Assembly (NCBI GenBank): GCA_028285085.1
Contig: JANQQI010000094.1
Location: 47,383-111,382 of the forward strand
Length of the DNA: 64,000 bases
Reading direction: 5' to 3'
From: Saprospiraceae bacterium
GTDB taxonomy: Bacteria > Bacteroidota > Bacteroidia > Chitinophagales > Saprospiraceae
A model generated the notes under the pieces. That model saw only the letters and a program-made list of their open reading frames with translations, searched no databases and was not told the origin of the DNA. The stretch's first letter is position 1; each line of letters opens with the position of its first letter. Of this stretch, positions 7,874 through 16,298 are shown piece by piece. The position numbers and the translations under genes were made by a program.

Positions 7874-7886
7874 GATACCGAATACA

Positions 7887-8729
7887 ATGAATTACGATCG
7901 AACGAAAAAAATAGTCATTCAGGGCATTCCCGGCGCCTTTCACGAGATTGCGGCCCGCTATTACCACGGTAAAGATATTGAGGTGGTACCCGCAGATACT
8001 TTTGAGCAGGTGGTCGTCGGCGCCTCGCGCTGGGATGGGGGCATGATGGCTATCGAAAATTCTATTGCCGGCAGCTTGATGTACAATTACACCTTGCTAC
8101 GGAATGCCTCCTTGCGTATTATCGGTGAACTTTATTTACGGATCCGACACAATTTGCTGGCTTTACCCGGGCAACAGATTGAAGACTTACGTGAGGTGCA
8201 TTCTCATCCAATGGCCATTGCTCAGTGTCGTGATTTTTTTAAAGCACATCCTCATATTCGTTTGGTTGAAACGGAGGACACCGCCGCCAGCGCACGTGCT
8301 GTCCAGCGAAAAAAAGCAGTCGGAATCGGTGCGATAGCCAGTAGCATGGCCGCAGAATTATACGAACTCAATACGCTGGCTGCGGGTATTGAGACCAACA
8401 AACAAAACTATACGCGTTTTTTGGCACTAGACAAAGAAGCAGGAGTTGCACTGCCCGAGCAGTGTGATAAGGTATCCCTTTGTTTTGCGCTGAAGCATAC
8501 CGTTGGAAGCCTGCATCGCGTACTCGCTACGCTCGCCGACGAAGGCGCCAACTTGACCAAAATACAATCGGTTCCGATTGTAGGGAACCGTTGGCATTAC
8601 CTGTTTTTTATCGACTTTATTTTACCAGCACCAGCCGCTTATACACGGATAATCAATCTGTTGCGAGCCGGTACGACGGAATTGAAAATACTGGGTCATT
8701 ACCAAAGTGGAAAACATTATGATGATTAA
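7887..8729 (+). CDS. pheA: Prephenate dehydratase
   Basis: The 280-residue protein converts prephenate to phenylpyruvate, the committed step to phenylalanine. The catalytic domain (about 1-185) has the family segments IQGIPGAFHEIAA, MAIENSIAGS and NYTRFLAL, where Thr-Arg-Phe is the catalytic signature. An ACT domain (about 195-275) follows, with GSLHRVLATLADEGANLTKIQS. The usual Phe-binding ESRP of this ACT domain is replaced by QSVP, so feedback inhibition may be altered, or differ as in other Bacteroidota. I chose the ATG at 7887; an in-frame TTG at 7869 lies inside the terminator hairpin. First gene of the aromatic operon; its end overlaps the aminotransferase start. No chorismate mutase is fused here; that activity lies on the fourth gene. 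Confidence 0.92.
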   Translation: MNYDRTKKIVIQGIPGAFHEIAARYYHGKDIEVVPADTFEQVVVGASRWDGGMMAIENSIAGSLMYNYTLLRNASLRIIGELYLRIRHNLLALPGQQIEDLREVHSHPMAIAQCRDFFKAHPHIRLVETEDTAASARAVQRKKAVGIGAIASSMAAELYELNTLAAGIETNKQNYTRFLALDKEAGVALPEQCDKVSLCFALKHTVGSLHRVLATLADEGANLTKIQSVPIVGNRWHYLFFIDFILPAPAAYTRIINLLRAGTTELKILGHYQSGKHYDD

Positions 8730-9918
8730 GACGGCACAGCGCATTCAGCACATTGAAGAGTATTACTTTTCGCGTAAGCTACAGGAAATTGCCCGCTTAC
8801 GAGCCGACGGTGCGGATATCCTCAATCTGGGAATCGGCAGCCCGGATCAGGCACCTGATCCTAGCGTAATTAATGAATTACATACGCAAAGTCAGCATCC
8901 CAGCCATCACCGCTACCAAAGTTATCGTGGCGTAGATGTATTGCGGCACAGCTTCTCGGATTGGTATAGCCGACATTTTGAGGTTGATCTCGATCCAAAG
9001 CAGGAGATTTTACCCTTGATTGGCTCCAAAGAAGGCATTATGCATCTAAGCATGACCTTTCTGGAGGCTGGCGATCAGGTGTTGATCCCCAATCCCGGCT
9101 ACCCCGCCTATCGCGCTACCGCGCTGCTCAGTGGCGCTGAGCCGATGGTTTATGAACTCAGTGAAACCAATGGTTGGCTACCAGATTTAGCAGAACTCTC
9201 CAGTCGTGATCTATCCAAGGTAAAAATGATGTGGATTAACTATCCGCACATGCCAACGGGATCTAGCGCGACCTCAAATGCATTCCAACAGCTTGTCGAT
9301 TTCGCGCGGACTCACCGTATCCTTTTGGTAAATGATAACCCCTACAGCTTTATTCTGAATGATCGCCCCTTGAGCTTATTGTCTGTACCGGGTGCTAAGG
9401 ACGTCGCGATAGAACTAAACTCACTCAGTAAATCCCACAATATGGCGGGTTGGCGATTGGGCATGATGGCTGGTCGGGCGGATTATTTACAAGCGGTGAT
9501 GAAGTTTAAGAGTAATATGGATTCGGGGATGTTTTTACCCTTGCAGTTGGCGGCAGCTAAGGCTTTATCCCTACCCAATAGTTGGTACGATGGACTCAAT
9601 AACGTGTACCGCCGTCGCCGCGAGTTAGTATACCAAATGATGGATCTGCTTGATTGTCGTTACGATACCCAGGCTGGCGGATTATTTGTTTGGGCCAGAA
9701 TTCCCGAACAAGTAGATGATGCTTATGAATTATCTGACCAGTTATTGTACGACGCTCAAGTCTTCATGACGCCGGGAGGCATCTTTGGTTCTGCCGGTAA
9801 TCGCTACATTCGTACCTCGCTTTGTAGCTCAGAAGAAACTTTGACCACAGCGATAGAGCGTATCACCAAGTGGCGCCAACACCAACCTGCATTGATTAAA
9901 AACGGAAGATTGCAATAA
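8719..9918 (+). CDS. Class I/II PLP-dependent aminotransferase (probable aromatic aminotransferase)
   Basis: About 399 residues of fold-type I aminotransferase. Visible motifs are the PLP-binding segment NSLSKSHNMAGWRLG, with the Schiff-base lysine at about residue 238, NPGYPAYRA, and an arginine near the C-terminus in YIRTSL for the substrate carboxylate. By sequence style it resembles the LL-diaminopimelate/aspartate/aromatic aminotransferase group. Between prephenate dehydratase and prephenate dehydrogenase it most likely converts phenylpyruvate and 4-hydroxyphenylpyruvate to Phe and Tyr. Possible starts are ATGs at 8707, 8719 and 8722. All overlap the end of pheA, implying translational coupling. 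Confidence 0.88.
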   Translation: MMIKTAQRIQHIEEYYFSRKLQEIARLRADGADILNLGIGSPDQAPDPSVINELHTQSQHPSHHRYQSYRGVDVLRHSFSDWYSRHFEVDLDPKQEILPLIGSKEGIMHLSMTFLEAGDQVLIPNPGYPAYRATALLSGAEPMVYELSETNGWLPDLAELSSRDLSKVKMMWINYPHMPTGSSATSNAFQQLVDFARTHRILLVNDNPYSFILNDRPLSLLSVPGAKDVAIELNSLSKSHNMAGWRLGMMAGRADYLQAVMKFKSNMDSGMFLPLQLAAAKALSLPNSWYDGLNNVYRRRRELVYQMMDLLDCRYDTQAGGLFVWARIPEQVDDAYELSDQLLYDAQVFMTPGGIFGSAGNRYIRTSLCSSEETLTTAIERITKWRQHQPALIKNGRLQ

Positions 9919-10758
9919 ATGACAGTTACGATTATCGGAATAGGATTGATCGGTGGCTCGATGGCCATCAGCTTGAAAGAAAGTGGATTTGCCGGAAAAA
10001 TCATCGGAGTAGATCGTATTCAAGACAATTTGGATAAAGCCATTCGCCGGCGTTTGATTGATGAGGATATGGATTTGGAAAGGGGGATTGCTGAAGCAGA
10101 CGTCGTCATCTTGGCTATCCCCGTCGATGGAATGATTAGCTTACTGCCTCGCGTAATGGATTTAGTAGATCAGCAGGTAGTATTGGATGTTGGTTCTACG
10201 AAATATGCACTGGCAGAAGGCCTGCGTCAACACCCCAAGCGCGGACGTTACGTGGGGACACATCCCATGGCCGGCACGGAAAATAGTGGTCCGGAGGCAG
10301 CCATTCCGGGACTCTTTGACGGCCGGAGCTGCGTGCTATGCGATGTTGCCGATAGCGACGTCGATGCCGTAGAAATCACTAAAAAGCTTTACACCGCGCT
10401 AAATATGAATTTGCTCTATCTCGATGCTTATGCGCACGATATTCATTGTGCGTACGTGTCGCATATTTCGCACATCAGTTCTTTTGCACTCGCATTAACG
10501 GTGCTGGAAAAGGAGCAAGACGAAGGACGCATTTTTGATTTGGCGAGTGGTGGTTTTGGCTCAAGTGTACGTTTAGCGAAAAGTTCTCCCGATATGTGGG
10601 TGCCTATTTTTGAACAAAACCGGGATAATGTGCTTGATGTTTTAGATGAACACATCAACACCCTGGCACAATTTCGTAGCCTGTTAATCAAAAAGGATTT
10701 TAATAAGTTTAGAATGATGATCGAAAAGGCGAATCACATCCGAAAAATTTTGAAATAA
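9919..10758 (+). CDS. tyrA: Prephenate dehydrogenase
   Basis: The 279-residue protein oxidises prephenate to 4-hydroxyphenylpyruvate for tyrosine synthesis. It has an N-terminal Rossmann fold with the NAD(P)-binding pattern GIGLIGGS, the HPMAGTENSG segment, and a helical C-terminal dimerisation domain with the catalytic-region pattern HDIHCAYVSHISH. There is no ACT or chorismate mutase domain. It starts on the base after the aminotransferase stop codon. Confidence 0.92.
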   Translation: MTVTIIGIGLIGGSMAISLKESGFAGKIIGVDRIQDNLDKAIRRRLIDEDMDLERGIAEADVVILAIPVDGMISLLPRVMDLVDQQVVLDVGSTKYALAEGLRQHPKRGRYVGTHPMAGTENSGPEAAIPGLFDGRSCVLCDVADSDVDAVEITKKLYTALNMNLLYLDAYAHDIHCAYVSHISHISSFALALTVLEKEQDEGRIFDLASGGFGSSVRLAKSSPDMWVPIFEQNRDNVLDVLDEHINTLAQFRSLLIKKDFNKFRMMIEKANHIRKILK

Positions 10759-10800
10759 GTAACATTTTTAAAAAATACAACATCTTAATATCTAAATATC

Positions 10801-11892
10801 ATGGAATTTCAACCAGTATTCGAAACGAAGAAAAAGCGCCCTGTGGTGATTGCCGGGCCTTGCAGCGCAGAAACTGAAGAACAAGTGCTGACGACCGCCA
10901 AAGCATTGGCCAAGCAAAATATTGATCTATTCCGTGCCGGTATTTGGAAACCACGTACCCGTCCGAATTCCTTCGAAGGAGTAGGAACTCCAGGTTTAGC
11001 CTGGTTACGCCGGGTCAAGGAGGAGACCGGTTTGAAAGTCACCACTGAGGTGGCGAAAGCCCAACACGTTTACGAAACACTAAAGTATGGCGTCGATGTC
11101 CTTTGGCTTGGTGCACGAACTACCGTTAATCCTTTTTCGGTACAAGAAATCGCCGATGCTTTGGAAGGGGTTGATATTCCGGTACTCATCAAAAATCCAA
11201 TTAACCCGGATTTGAAATTGTGGATCGGTGCAATTGAACGGATTTACAAAGCTGGGATTCGTAAGATTGGCGTGATTCACCGTGGTTTTTCTTCTTTTCA
11301 GGATTCAAAATACCGCAATACGCCGCGTTGGCAATTGCCGATCGAACTGATGCGTCAATTCCCGGATTTGACCATGATTTGCGACAATAGCCATATTTGT
11401 GGCCGTCGGGATATCTTGTTGGAGACGGCTCAAATTGCGATGGACCTCAACTTCGCCGGCCTCATGACCGAAACTCATCCTGATCCCGATAATGCCTGGA
11501 GTGATGCCAAACAGCAAATTACGCCGGCGACCTTCTCCCAAATGATTGATCAGCTCGTTTTGCGGGAGCCTACTAGTAGTGACGAAGACTTTTTGGAGCA
11601 TATCGAAGATTTACGCCACCAGATTGACTACCTCGATAACGAATTACTCGATCTGCTGGGCAAGCGCATGGAAATTGCCGATAAAATTGGTCTGTACAAA
11701 AAGCGCAACAACATCTCCATCTTACAGCCAAGTCGTTGGAATGAAATTTTGAAAATCGCCGCTGAAAAAGGACAGAGCCGTGGCCTGAGTGCTGAATTTA
11801 TTGAAAAAGTACTCAAAGCGATTCATCAAGAATCAATCAATCACCAAGAAGCAGTGATGAATCAACCCGAGCGCCGTTCTGCGCGGTCCTAA
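10801..11892 (+). CDS. Bifunctional 3-deoxy-7-phosphoheptulonate synthase / chorismate mutase
   Basis: The 363-residue protein fuses two activities of the pathway. Residues 1-255 are a type I-beta DAHP synthase (motifs AGPCSAET, GIWKPRTRP, THPDPDNAWSDA) that condenses phosphoenolpyruvate and erythrose 4-phosphate. Residues about 265-350 are an AroQ-type chorismate mutase (EDLRHQIDYLDNELLDLLGKRM and the following helices), which makes prephenate. In such fusions the mutase domain can feedback-inhibit the synthase on binding prephenate or chorismate. It follows tyrA by 42 nt with no terminator, so it closes the operon and supplies prephenate to the upstream enzymes. Confidence 0.92.
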   Translation: MEFQPVFETKKKRPVVIAGPCSAETEEQVLTTAKALAKQNIDLFRAGIWKPRTRPNSFEGVGTPGLAWLRRVKEETGLKVTTEVAKAQHVYETLKYGVDVLWLGARTTVNPFSVQEIADALEGVDIPVLIKNPINPDLKLWIGAIERIYKAGIRKIGVIHRGFSSFQDSKYRNTPRWQLPIELMRQFPDLTMICDNSHICGRRDILLETAQIAMDLNFAGLMTETHPDPDNAWSDAKQQITPATFSQMIDQLVLREPTSSDEDFLEHIEDLRHQIDYLDNELLDLLGKRMEIADKIGLYKKRNNISILQPSRWNEILKIAAEKGQSRGLSAEFIEKVLKAIHQESINHQEAVMNQPERRSARS

Positions 11893-11964
11893 TACCGATT
11901 TAATCGAAAAATCTCCCACCCCCAGCGGAATTTTTAGAGAGAAAGTGGTAATTTACCCACATTG

Positions 11965-11992
11965 GAAGCGGTTGCCAAATGGCATTCGCTTC
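11965..11992 (+). terminator. Hairpin after the aromatic operon
   Basis: GAAGCG and CGCTTC, with an inner TGCC/GGCA pairing, make an interrupted stem 70 nt after the DAHP synthase stop. There is no T-tract, so termination is only a possibility. Confidence 0.3.
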
Positions 11993-12024
11993 TATCACTC
12001 TAAAACAAAAAACGCTCACTAATC

Positions 12025-13047
12025 ATGGGATTATTCGATTTTTTTACCGAAGAATTTGTTGAAGTTATCGACTGGGTTGAAAAAGACCCCGATACCATAC
12101 TTTGGAAATTCCCGGATAAAGATGCAAATATTAAATACGGTGCTAGCTTGACGGTACGTGAATCGCAGTTGGCGCTATTCCTCGACGAAGGTCGCTTCGC
12201 TGATATTTATGATCCGGGTCGCTACGAATTGGTGACTCAGAACATGCCCTTGCTCACCTCCCTCCGCAACTGGGATAAGGCCTTCAAATCACCCTTTAAG
12301 TGTGATGTCTACTATGTTAGTACACGGACTTTTACCGACCTCAAGTGGGGGACACCTAATCCTATTATCCTGCGCGATCCCGAGTTCAAACAAGTGCGAG
12401 TAAAAGCACACGGTGTTTATTTCATCCGCGTGAACGATCCCGAGAAGTTTTTCACTCAATTTGCCGGAACTAAGCCTACCTTAAAGGTGAGCGAAGTATC
12501 GGAGCAAATGCGCGATATTGTTTCTCCTAAGTTTGCCGAAGCCTTGGCCGAAGCAAAGATTTCGGTGCTTGATATGGTGACGCACTATACCGAATTGGGC
12601 GAAAAAATCCGTCCGATCCTACAAGCAGATTTTGATAACTTCGGCATTGAGTTGGTGAAATTCCAGGTAACTAGTACCTCGCTGCCTAAAGAAGTCGAAG
12701 AGTTCTACGATAAGATGACCAATATGAATATGGTCGATGATATGAATAAGTTTAGTCAATTCCAGACGGCGCAGTCTATGGAGAAAGCGGCTGAAAACCC
12801 CGGTGGTGGTGCCAGTGAAGGGATTGGCATGGGAATGGGCTTCGGTATGGCCAACGCCATGATGAATCAACAGCAGCAACAACAGCAACAGCAACCACAA
12901 AATCAAGGTAATGCTGATGCTGGCAAAGCGCAGACCCGCGAAGAAATTATGGATACGCTCAAGCAATTGGGTGAGTTGAAAACCGCCGGTGTGCTGACCG
13001 ACGAGGAGTTTGATACTAAAAAGAAAGAATTGCTTAGCCGCTTGTAA
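12025..13047 (+). CDS. SPFH-domain protein with C-terminal SHOCT motif (YdjI-like)
   Basis: The 340-residue protein begins with an SPFH/band-7-like domain (about residues 20-245) of the type annotated as virion-core-protein-like or YdjI. Segments include MGLFDFFTEEFVEVIDW and SLTVRESQLALFLDEGRFADIY. A Gly/Met-rich stretch and a run of nine glutamines (about 277-287) form a flexible linker. The last 40 residues (EIMDTLKQLGELKTAGVLTDEEFDTKKKELL) are a clear SHOCT motif, a short oligomerisation element. The next gene, 3 nt downstream, encodes a zinc-ribbon membrane protein, a pairing seen in other bacteria. A membrane-associated scaffold is likely; the exact role is unknown. Confidence 0.85.
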   Translation: MGLFDFFTEEFVEVIDWVEKDPDTILWKFPDKDANIKYGASLTVRESQLALFLDEGRFADIYDPGRYELVTQNMPLLTSLRNWDKAFKSPFKCDVYYVSTRTFTDLKWGTPNPIILRDPEFKQVRVKAHGVYFIRVNDPEKFFTQFAGTKPTLKVSEVSEQMRDIVSPKFAEALAEAKISVLDMVTHYTELGEKIRPILQADFDNFGIELVKFQVTSTSLPKEVEEFYDKMTNMNMVDDMNKFSQFQTAQSMEKAAENPGGGASEGIGMGMGFGMANAMMNQQQQQQQQQPQNQGNADAGKAQTREEIMDTLKQLGELKTAGVLTDEEFDTKKKELLSRL

Positions 13048-13050
13048 GCC

Positions 13051-14166
13051 ATGCAGGAATACGACGAGTCGAATTATTTAGAAGATACCATATCGCCCGA
13101 CTGTCCTTCCTGTGGTAGCCAACTGAGCTATTCGGCGGAGCACAAAATGATCGCCTGTAACTACTGTGGCTATCGGGAAGAAATCGATAATTCAAGCGAT
13201 GAGGTGGTAGAACAATCGCTGCACGAAGCCGTTGAGCGCGTGCAGGATTTCGTGCCCGAAGATGCAGGTAAAAAGGTTTTTGACTGCCAAAACTGCGGGG
13301 CGAAATTCATGGTTGAAAGCGACAAGGTCAACGTGAGCTGTGGCTTCTGTGGCTCCCGCAACGTTAACCTCGAAGCGTATAACCACCAGTACGTCAAACC
13401 GATAGGTATCATCCCTTTCTATATCAGTCGCGACGAAGCCGCTCAGCGTTTCAAAGAGTGGATTCGTCGCGGTATTTTTCACCCTAACAAGCTAAAAAAA
13501 CTGGCCGCTGTAGAAGACTTGCACGGCTTGTACATTCCATTTTGGACCTATGATGCGCAAACCGAATCCAAGTGGAGCGGTGAGGCTGGGTTTTATTATT
13601 ACGAGACCAAGCGTGTTCGCGTCAACGGCCAAATGCAAACCAAACAGGTACAAAAAGTACGTTGGACCTATCGCAAAGGCCATTTGAGCCATTTCTTTGA
13701 CGATATTCTAGTCATTGCCTCCGGCGGATTAGAACAGCGCCAGGTCGAGAGAATTTTACCGTTTCGGATGGAAGAAATTGTCAATTTCGATCCACGCCTA
13801 CTGGTGGGATGGGAAGCGGAGGTCTATAGTTTAGAAGTGGATGACGGTTATCAACATGCTGACCGGATTATGGACCAAAAAATTCGGAATATGTGCTCGG
13901 CGCAGCTTGGAGGAGATACGCAGCGCAATTTGCATGTGCAAAGTAGCAAAACCGATCAGACCTTTAAGCATATCATTTTACCCTTGTGGTTATGTTCTTA
14001 TAGTTATAATAACAAAACCTATCGTTTTACCATCAACGGGCAAACAGGTAAGGTCCACGGGCAAAAACCGCTATCCTGGATTAAGATTACATTAGCAATT
14101 CTAGCTTTTGCGGCTTTCATTTTTGCGATCTGGTACGCCCGGGAAAGCGGAATGTTTAGTTCTTAA
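13051..14166 (+). CDS. Zinc-ribbon protein with C-terminal membrane anchor
   Basis: The 371-residue protein has two zinc-ribbon units: C18-x2-C21 with C36-x2-C39, and C79-x2-C82 with C97-x2-C100. The middle (about 110-335) holds a conserved-looking domain with the segment GLYIPFWTYDAQTESKWSGEAG, found in zinc-ribbon proteins sometimes misannotated as PriA/replication factor Y. A hydrophobic helix near 343-363 ends the protein, suggesting a tail anchor with the zinc ribbons in the cytoplasm. It is coupled to the SPFH gene by a 3 nt gap and probably acts with it. Confidence 0.8.
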   Translation: MQEYDESNYLEDTISPDCPSCGSQLSYSAEHKMIACNYCGYREEIDNSSDEVVEQSLHEAVERVQDFVPEDAGKKVFDCQNCGAKFMVESDKVNVSCGFCGSRNVNLEAYNHQYVKPIGIIPFYISRDEAAQRFKEWIRRGIFHPNKLKKLAAVEDLHGLYIPFWTYDAQTESKWSGEAGFYYYETKRVRVNGQMQTKQVQKVRWTYRKGHLSHFFDDILVIASGGLEQRQVERILPFRMEEIVNFDPRLLVGWEAEVYSLEVDDGYQHADRIMDQKIRNMCSAQLGGDTQRNLHVQSSKTDQTFKHIILPLWLCSYSYNNKTYRFTINGQTGKVHGQKPLSWIKITLAILAFAAFIFAIWYARESGMFSS

Positions 14167-14295
14167 CCCCTCTGGCTGGAGCGTCGAAGGTCCGAATTAG
14201 GTTTTCAATTCTACACAAAGTGGTATTTTCCCCGATTTCTAACTGGTGATCTGCATTTTCTGTCTATTTTTACGGAAAGCTTAACCAAACAAACT

Positions 14296-14802
14296 ATGAT
14301 CCAGGTTTTTATCACGGGAGGAACTTTCGATAAGGAGTACAATTTCATTACCGGCGAACTCTATTTCAAGGATACTCATTTAAAAGAAATGTTCGATCGG
14401 GGGCGTAGCACGCTGGATATTGATATCAAAACTTTGATGATGATTGATAGCCTCGAAATGACGCCCGAAGATCGCGCCATTATCCTACACAATTGCCGAA
14501 AATCGGCCCATAACAAGATTTTACTGACTCACGGTACGGATCGCATGGTGGATACCGCTAAGGCGCTGGCCGAAGCTGATATTCAGGGAAAGACGATCGT
14601 TTTAACCGGAGCCATGATTCCTTATGCTTTCGGTACCTCATCTGATGGATTCTTTAATTTGGGAAGTGCACTGGCCTTTGCTCAGACCTTGCCACCGGGA
14701 GTTTACATCGTGATGAATGGTCGTTATTTCACTTGGGATAATGTTCGCAAGAATCGGCGGACCGGTAATTTTGAAGAACTCCATTCACTGGAAATGCAGT
14801 AA
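14296..14802 (+). CDS. Single-domain asparaginase-like protein
   Basis: At 168 residues this is half the usual 330 for type I/II L-asparaginases and corresponds to the N-terminal catalytic domain only. Both threonine motifs are present: TGGTFDK at residues 7-13 and LTHGTDRM near 76. The TGAM segment near 97 and the usual SSDGFFNLGSALAFA follow. There is no in-frame remnant of the C-terminal domain, since a new gene starts 5 nt after the stop, so this looks like a stable short form rather than a recent truncation. Such short asparaginase-domain proteins are known in other bacteria, but their substrate is uncertain. First gene of a compact four-gene run. Confidence 0.85.
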   Translation: MIQVFITGGTFDKEYNFITGELYFKDTHLKEMFDRGRSTLDIDIKTLMMIDSLEMTPEDRAIILHNCRKSAHNKILLTHGTDRMVDTAKALAEADIQGKTIVLTGAMIPYAFGTSSDGFFNLGSALAFAQTLPPGVYIVMNGRYFTWDNVRKNRRTGNFEELHSLEMQ

Positions 14803-14806
14803 ATTT

Positions 14807-15034
14807 ATGGGAGATACACTCACGCTCATTTACGAGTTATTCTTATTGCTCATTGGCATATATTTTTTCCTTTTTTCGATTGGCAGGATTCGTTTCCGCG
14901 ATCCGGCCGGAAAGGCCAAAGCGGATGCTTTTCGTAAAAAGAATGGGACCTGGCTTGGCATATTATCCTTCTTACTCATCCTATTTATGGGCTTTTCGCT
15001 TTTTCTGCATCTTCGTCAACTACTTGCCGCATGA
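14807..15034 (+). CDS. Small two-helix membrane protein
   Basis: A 75-residue protein from the ATG at 14807 has hydrophobic helices at about residues 5-23 and 47-68, with a basic, positive loop between them (RIRFRDPAGKAKADAFRKK). An upstream in-frame start inside the asparaginase gene is less likely. It lies 4 nt after the asparaginase stop and overlaps the next gene by 4 nt (ATGA), so it is co-transcribed and coupled. I do not recognise the family. Confidence 0.65.
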   Translation: MGDTLTLIYELFLLLIGIYFFLFSIGRIRFRDPAGKAKADAFRKKNGTWLGILSFLLILFMGFSLFLHLRQLLAA

Positions 15035-15363
15035 TAGACTTCCAGGATTTTCTCAAAGTTGATCTTCGTATCGGGACGATTCTCCGCGCGGAGGTGTTCG
15101 CCGAAGCCCGCAAACCAGCTTACAAGCTTTGGATAGATTTTGGAGAAGCCTTGGGCACTAAGAAAACCAGCGCTCAAATCACAGATTACTACCAACCGGA
15201 AGAGCTAGTTGGTCGTCAAGTCATTGCCGTAGTCAATTTTCCGCCCAAGCAAATTGCCAATTTTATGTCGGAGGTATTGGTGCTCGGTGGGGTAGAGGCG
15301 GATGGAAAAGTGATTCTCCTCCAACCGGAGCGTGGATTAGCGAATGGCATTCGAATTAGTTAA
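15031..15363 (+). CDS. csaA: CsaA-like tRNA-binding domain protein
   Basis: The 110-residue protein is one OB-fold tRNA-binding domain of the CsaA/Trbp111 group. It starts IDFQDFLKVDLRIGTILRAE and contains YKLWIDFGEALGTKKTSAQIT, FPPKQIANFMSEVLVLGG, and an end with GLANGIRIS. CsaA proteins bind tRNA or have chaperone-like activity associated with protein export. Length matches the family. Coupled by an ATGA overlap to the small membrane protein. Confidence 0.9.
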   Translation: MIDFQDFLKVDLRIGTILRAEVFAEARKPAYKLWIDFGEALGTKKTSAQITDYYQPEELVGRQVIAVVNFPPKQIANFMSEVLVLGGVEADGKVILLQPERGLANGIRIS

Positions 15364-15372
15364 CTAAAATCT

Positions 15373-16146
15373 ATGGCGATTGAGCCAATCGGTGATTTCT
15401 TTGCGAAAGACGAAGCGGGCTATCTCATCAACCCGACTAAAGCTGAACTTATTCCTTCTGCTTTAATACCTTTACTCGAAGCTGTTCTCTCCACTTACCA
15501 TCAACTTTTAGATTCCAGTCTCATTCATAGCATTTATTTACGAGGCAGCGTGGCGCGAGGCACCTACGTGGAAGGTATTTCGGACCTAGATACCTTAGCT
15601 TTGGTTCATAGCCCAGGGATTCGCTGGGCAAAGTTACCCGGCGCTGTCCCAGCGATCGAAAGATTACAAAATCAATATCACTTTCCGGGAGACCTAGAAC
15701 TCATGCTAACCAGCTTGACGATACCCCTGGTAGAATATCATCCACGCCTCGCTTTTGTATTACAAAGTCAGAGCCTTTGTATTGCCGGGACGAGCATTAT
15801 TCCCGATTTGCCAAAATATCGCGTGTCGGAGGTCCCCCGATTGGCGTTAGACTGGCTTGTGGAAGATTGGACTGCCTTTCAAAAGCAGCAATCGCCGGGG
15901 CCGGCAGACTGCCGGCGTATGGCAAAATTGTGCATACGGGCGGCCTTCGAATGGGTGGTGCCTCGATTGGGTCGCTACACCTTAGATCTGTACCCGGCAG
16001 TCGAAAGTGTGATTGAATTTTACCCCGAACGCGCATCACAATTGCGAACCTTATTGGCGTATTACATTATACCGCCGCAGCCACTGAGTGCTTTCCAACA
16101 ACTGATTGAAAACAATGTGCGTTGGCTACTAGCTGAGTTAGCTTAA
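15373..16146 (+). CDS. Nucleotidyltransferase-domain protein
   Basis: The 257-residue protein has the polymerase-beta-like nucleotidyltransferase signature LRGSVARGTYVEGISDLDTLAL, giving G-S followed by D-x-D, near residue 57. The third acidic residue may lie in GDLELMLTS. The C-terminal half is helical and resembles the helical partner domain of antibiotic-adenylyltransferase or minimal nucleotidyltransferases. Substrate is unknown; resistance function should not be assumed. It starts 9 nt after the CsaA-like gene. Confidence 0.75.
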   Translation: MAIEPIGDFFAKDEAGYLINPTKAELIPSALIPLLEAVLSTYHQLLDSSLIHSIYLRGSVARGTYVEGISDLDTLALVHSPGIRWAKLPGAVPAIERLQNQYHFPGDLELMLTSLTIPLVEYHPRLAFVLQSQSLCIAGTSIIPDLPKYRVSEVPRLALDWLVEDWTAFQKQQSPGPADCRRMAKLCIRAAFEWVVPRLGRYTLDLYPAVESVIEFYPERASQLRTLLAYYIIPPQPLSAFQQLIENNVRWLLAELA

Positions 16147-16298
16147 GCGGAGGTCAAAAAATACTTTAAAATGTAAATGCCCACTACGTGCCATTTCTCC
16201 CGTCGCTTTGCAAAATTTGCATATATTTTAGTATTATTGCAATCTGTCAGGCGCAATGTAAGGCCTTGGTTCGCTCATATTTTCAATACAATTTGACA

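Noticed and set aside
7869..7886. Upstream in-frame TTG start for pheA at 7869
   Set aside because: It lies in the right arm of the attenuator 2 hairpin and adds six residues unlike the family N-terminus; the ATG at 7887 is better.
12619..12966. 115-codon minus-strand ORF with a run of leucines
   Set aside because: It is the antisense reading of the polyglutamine linker and SPFH domain of the real plus-strand gene.
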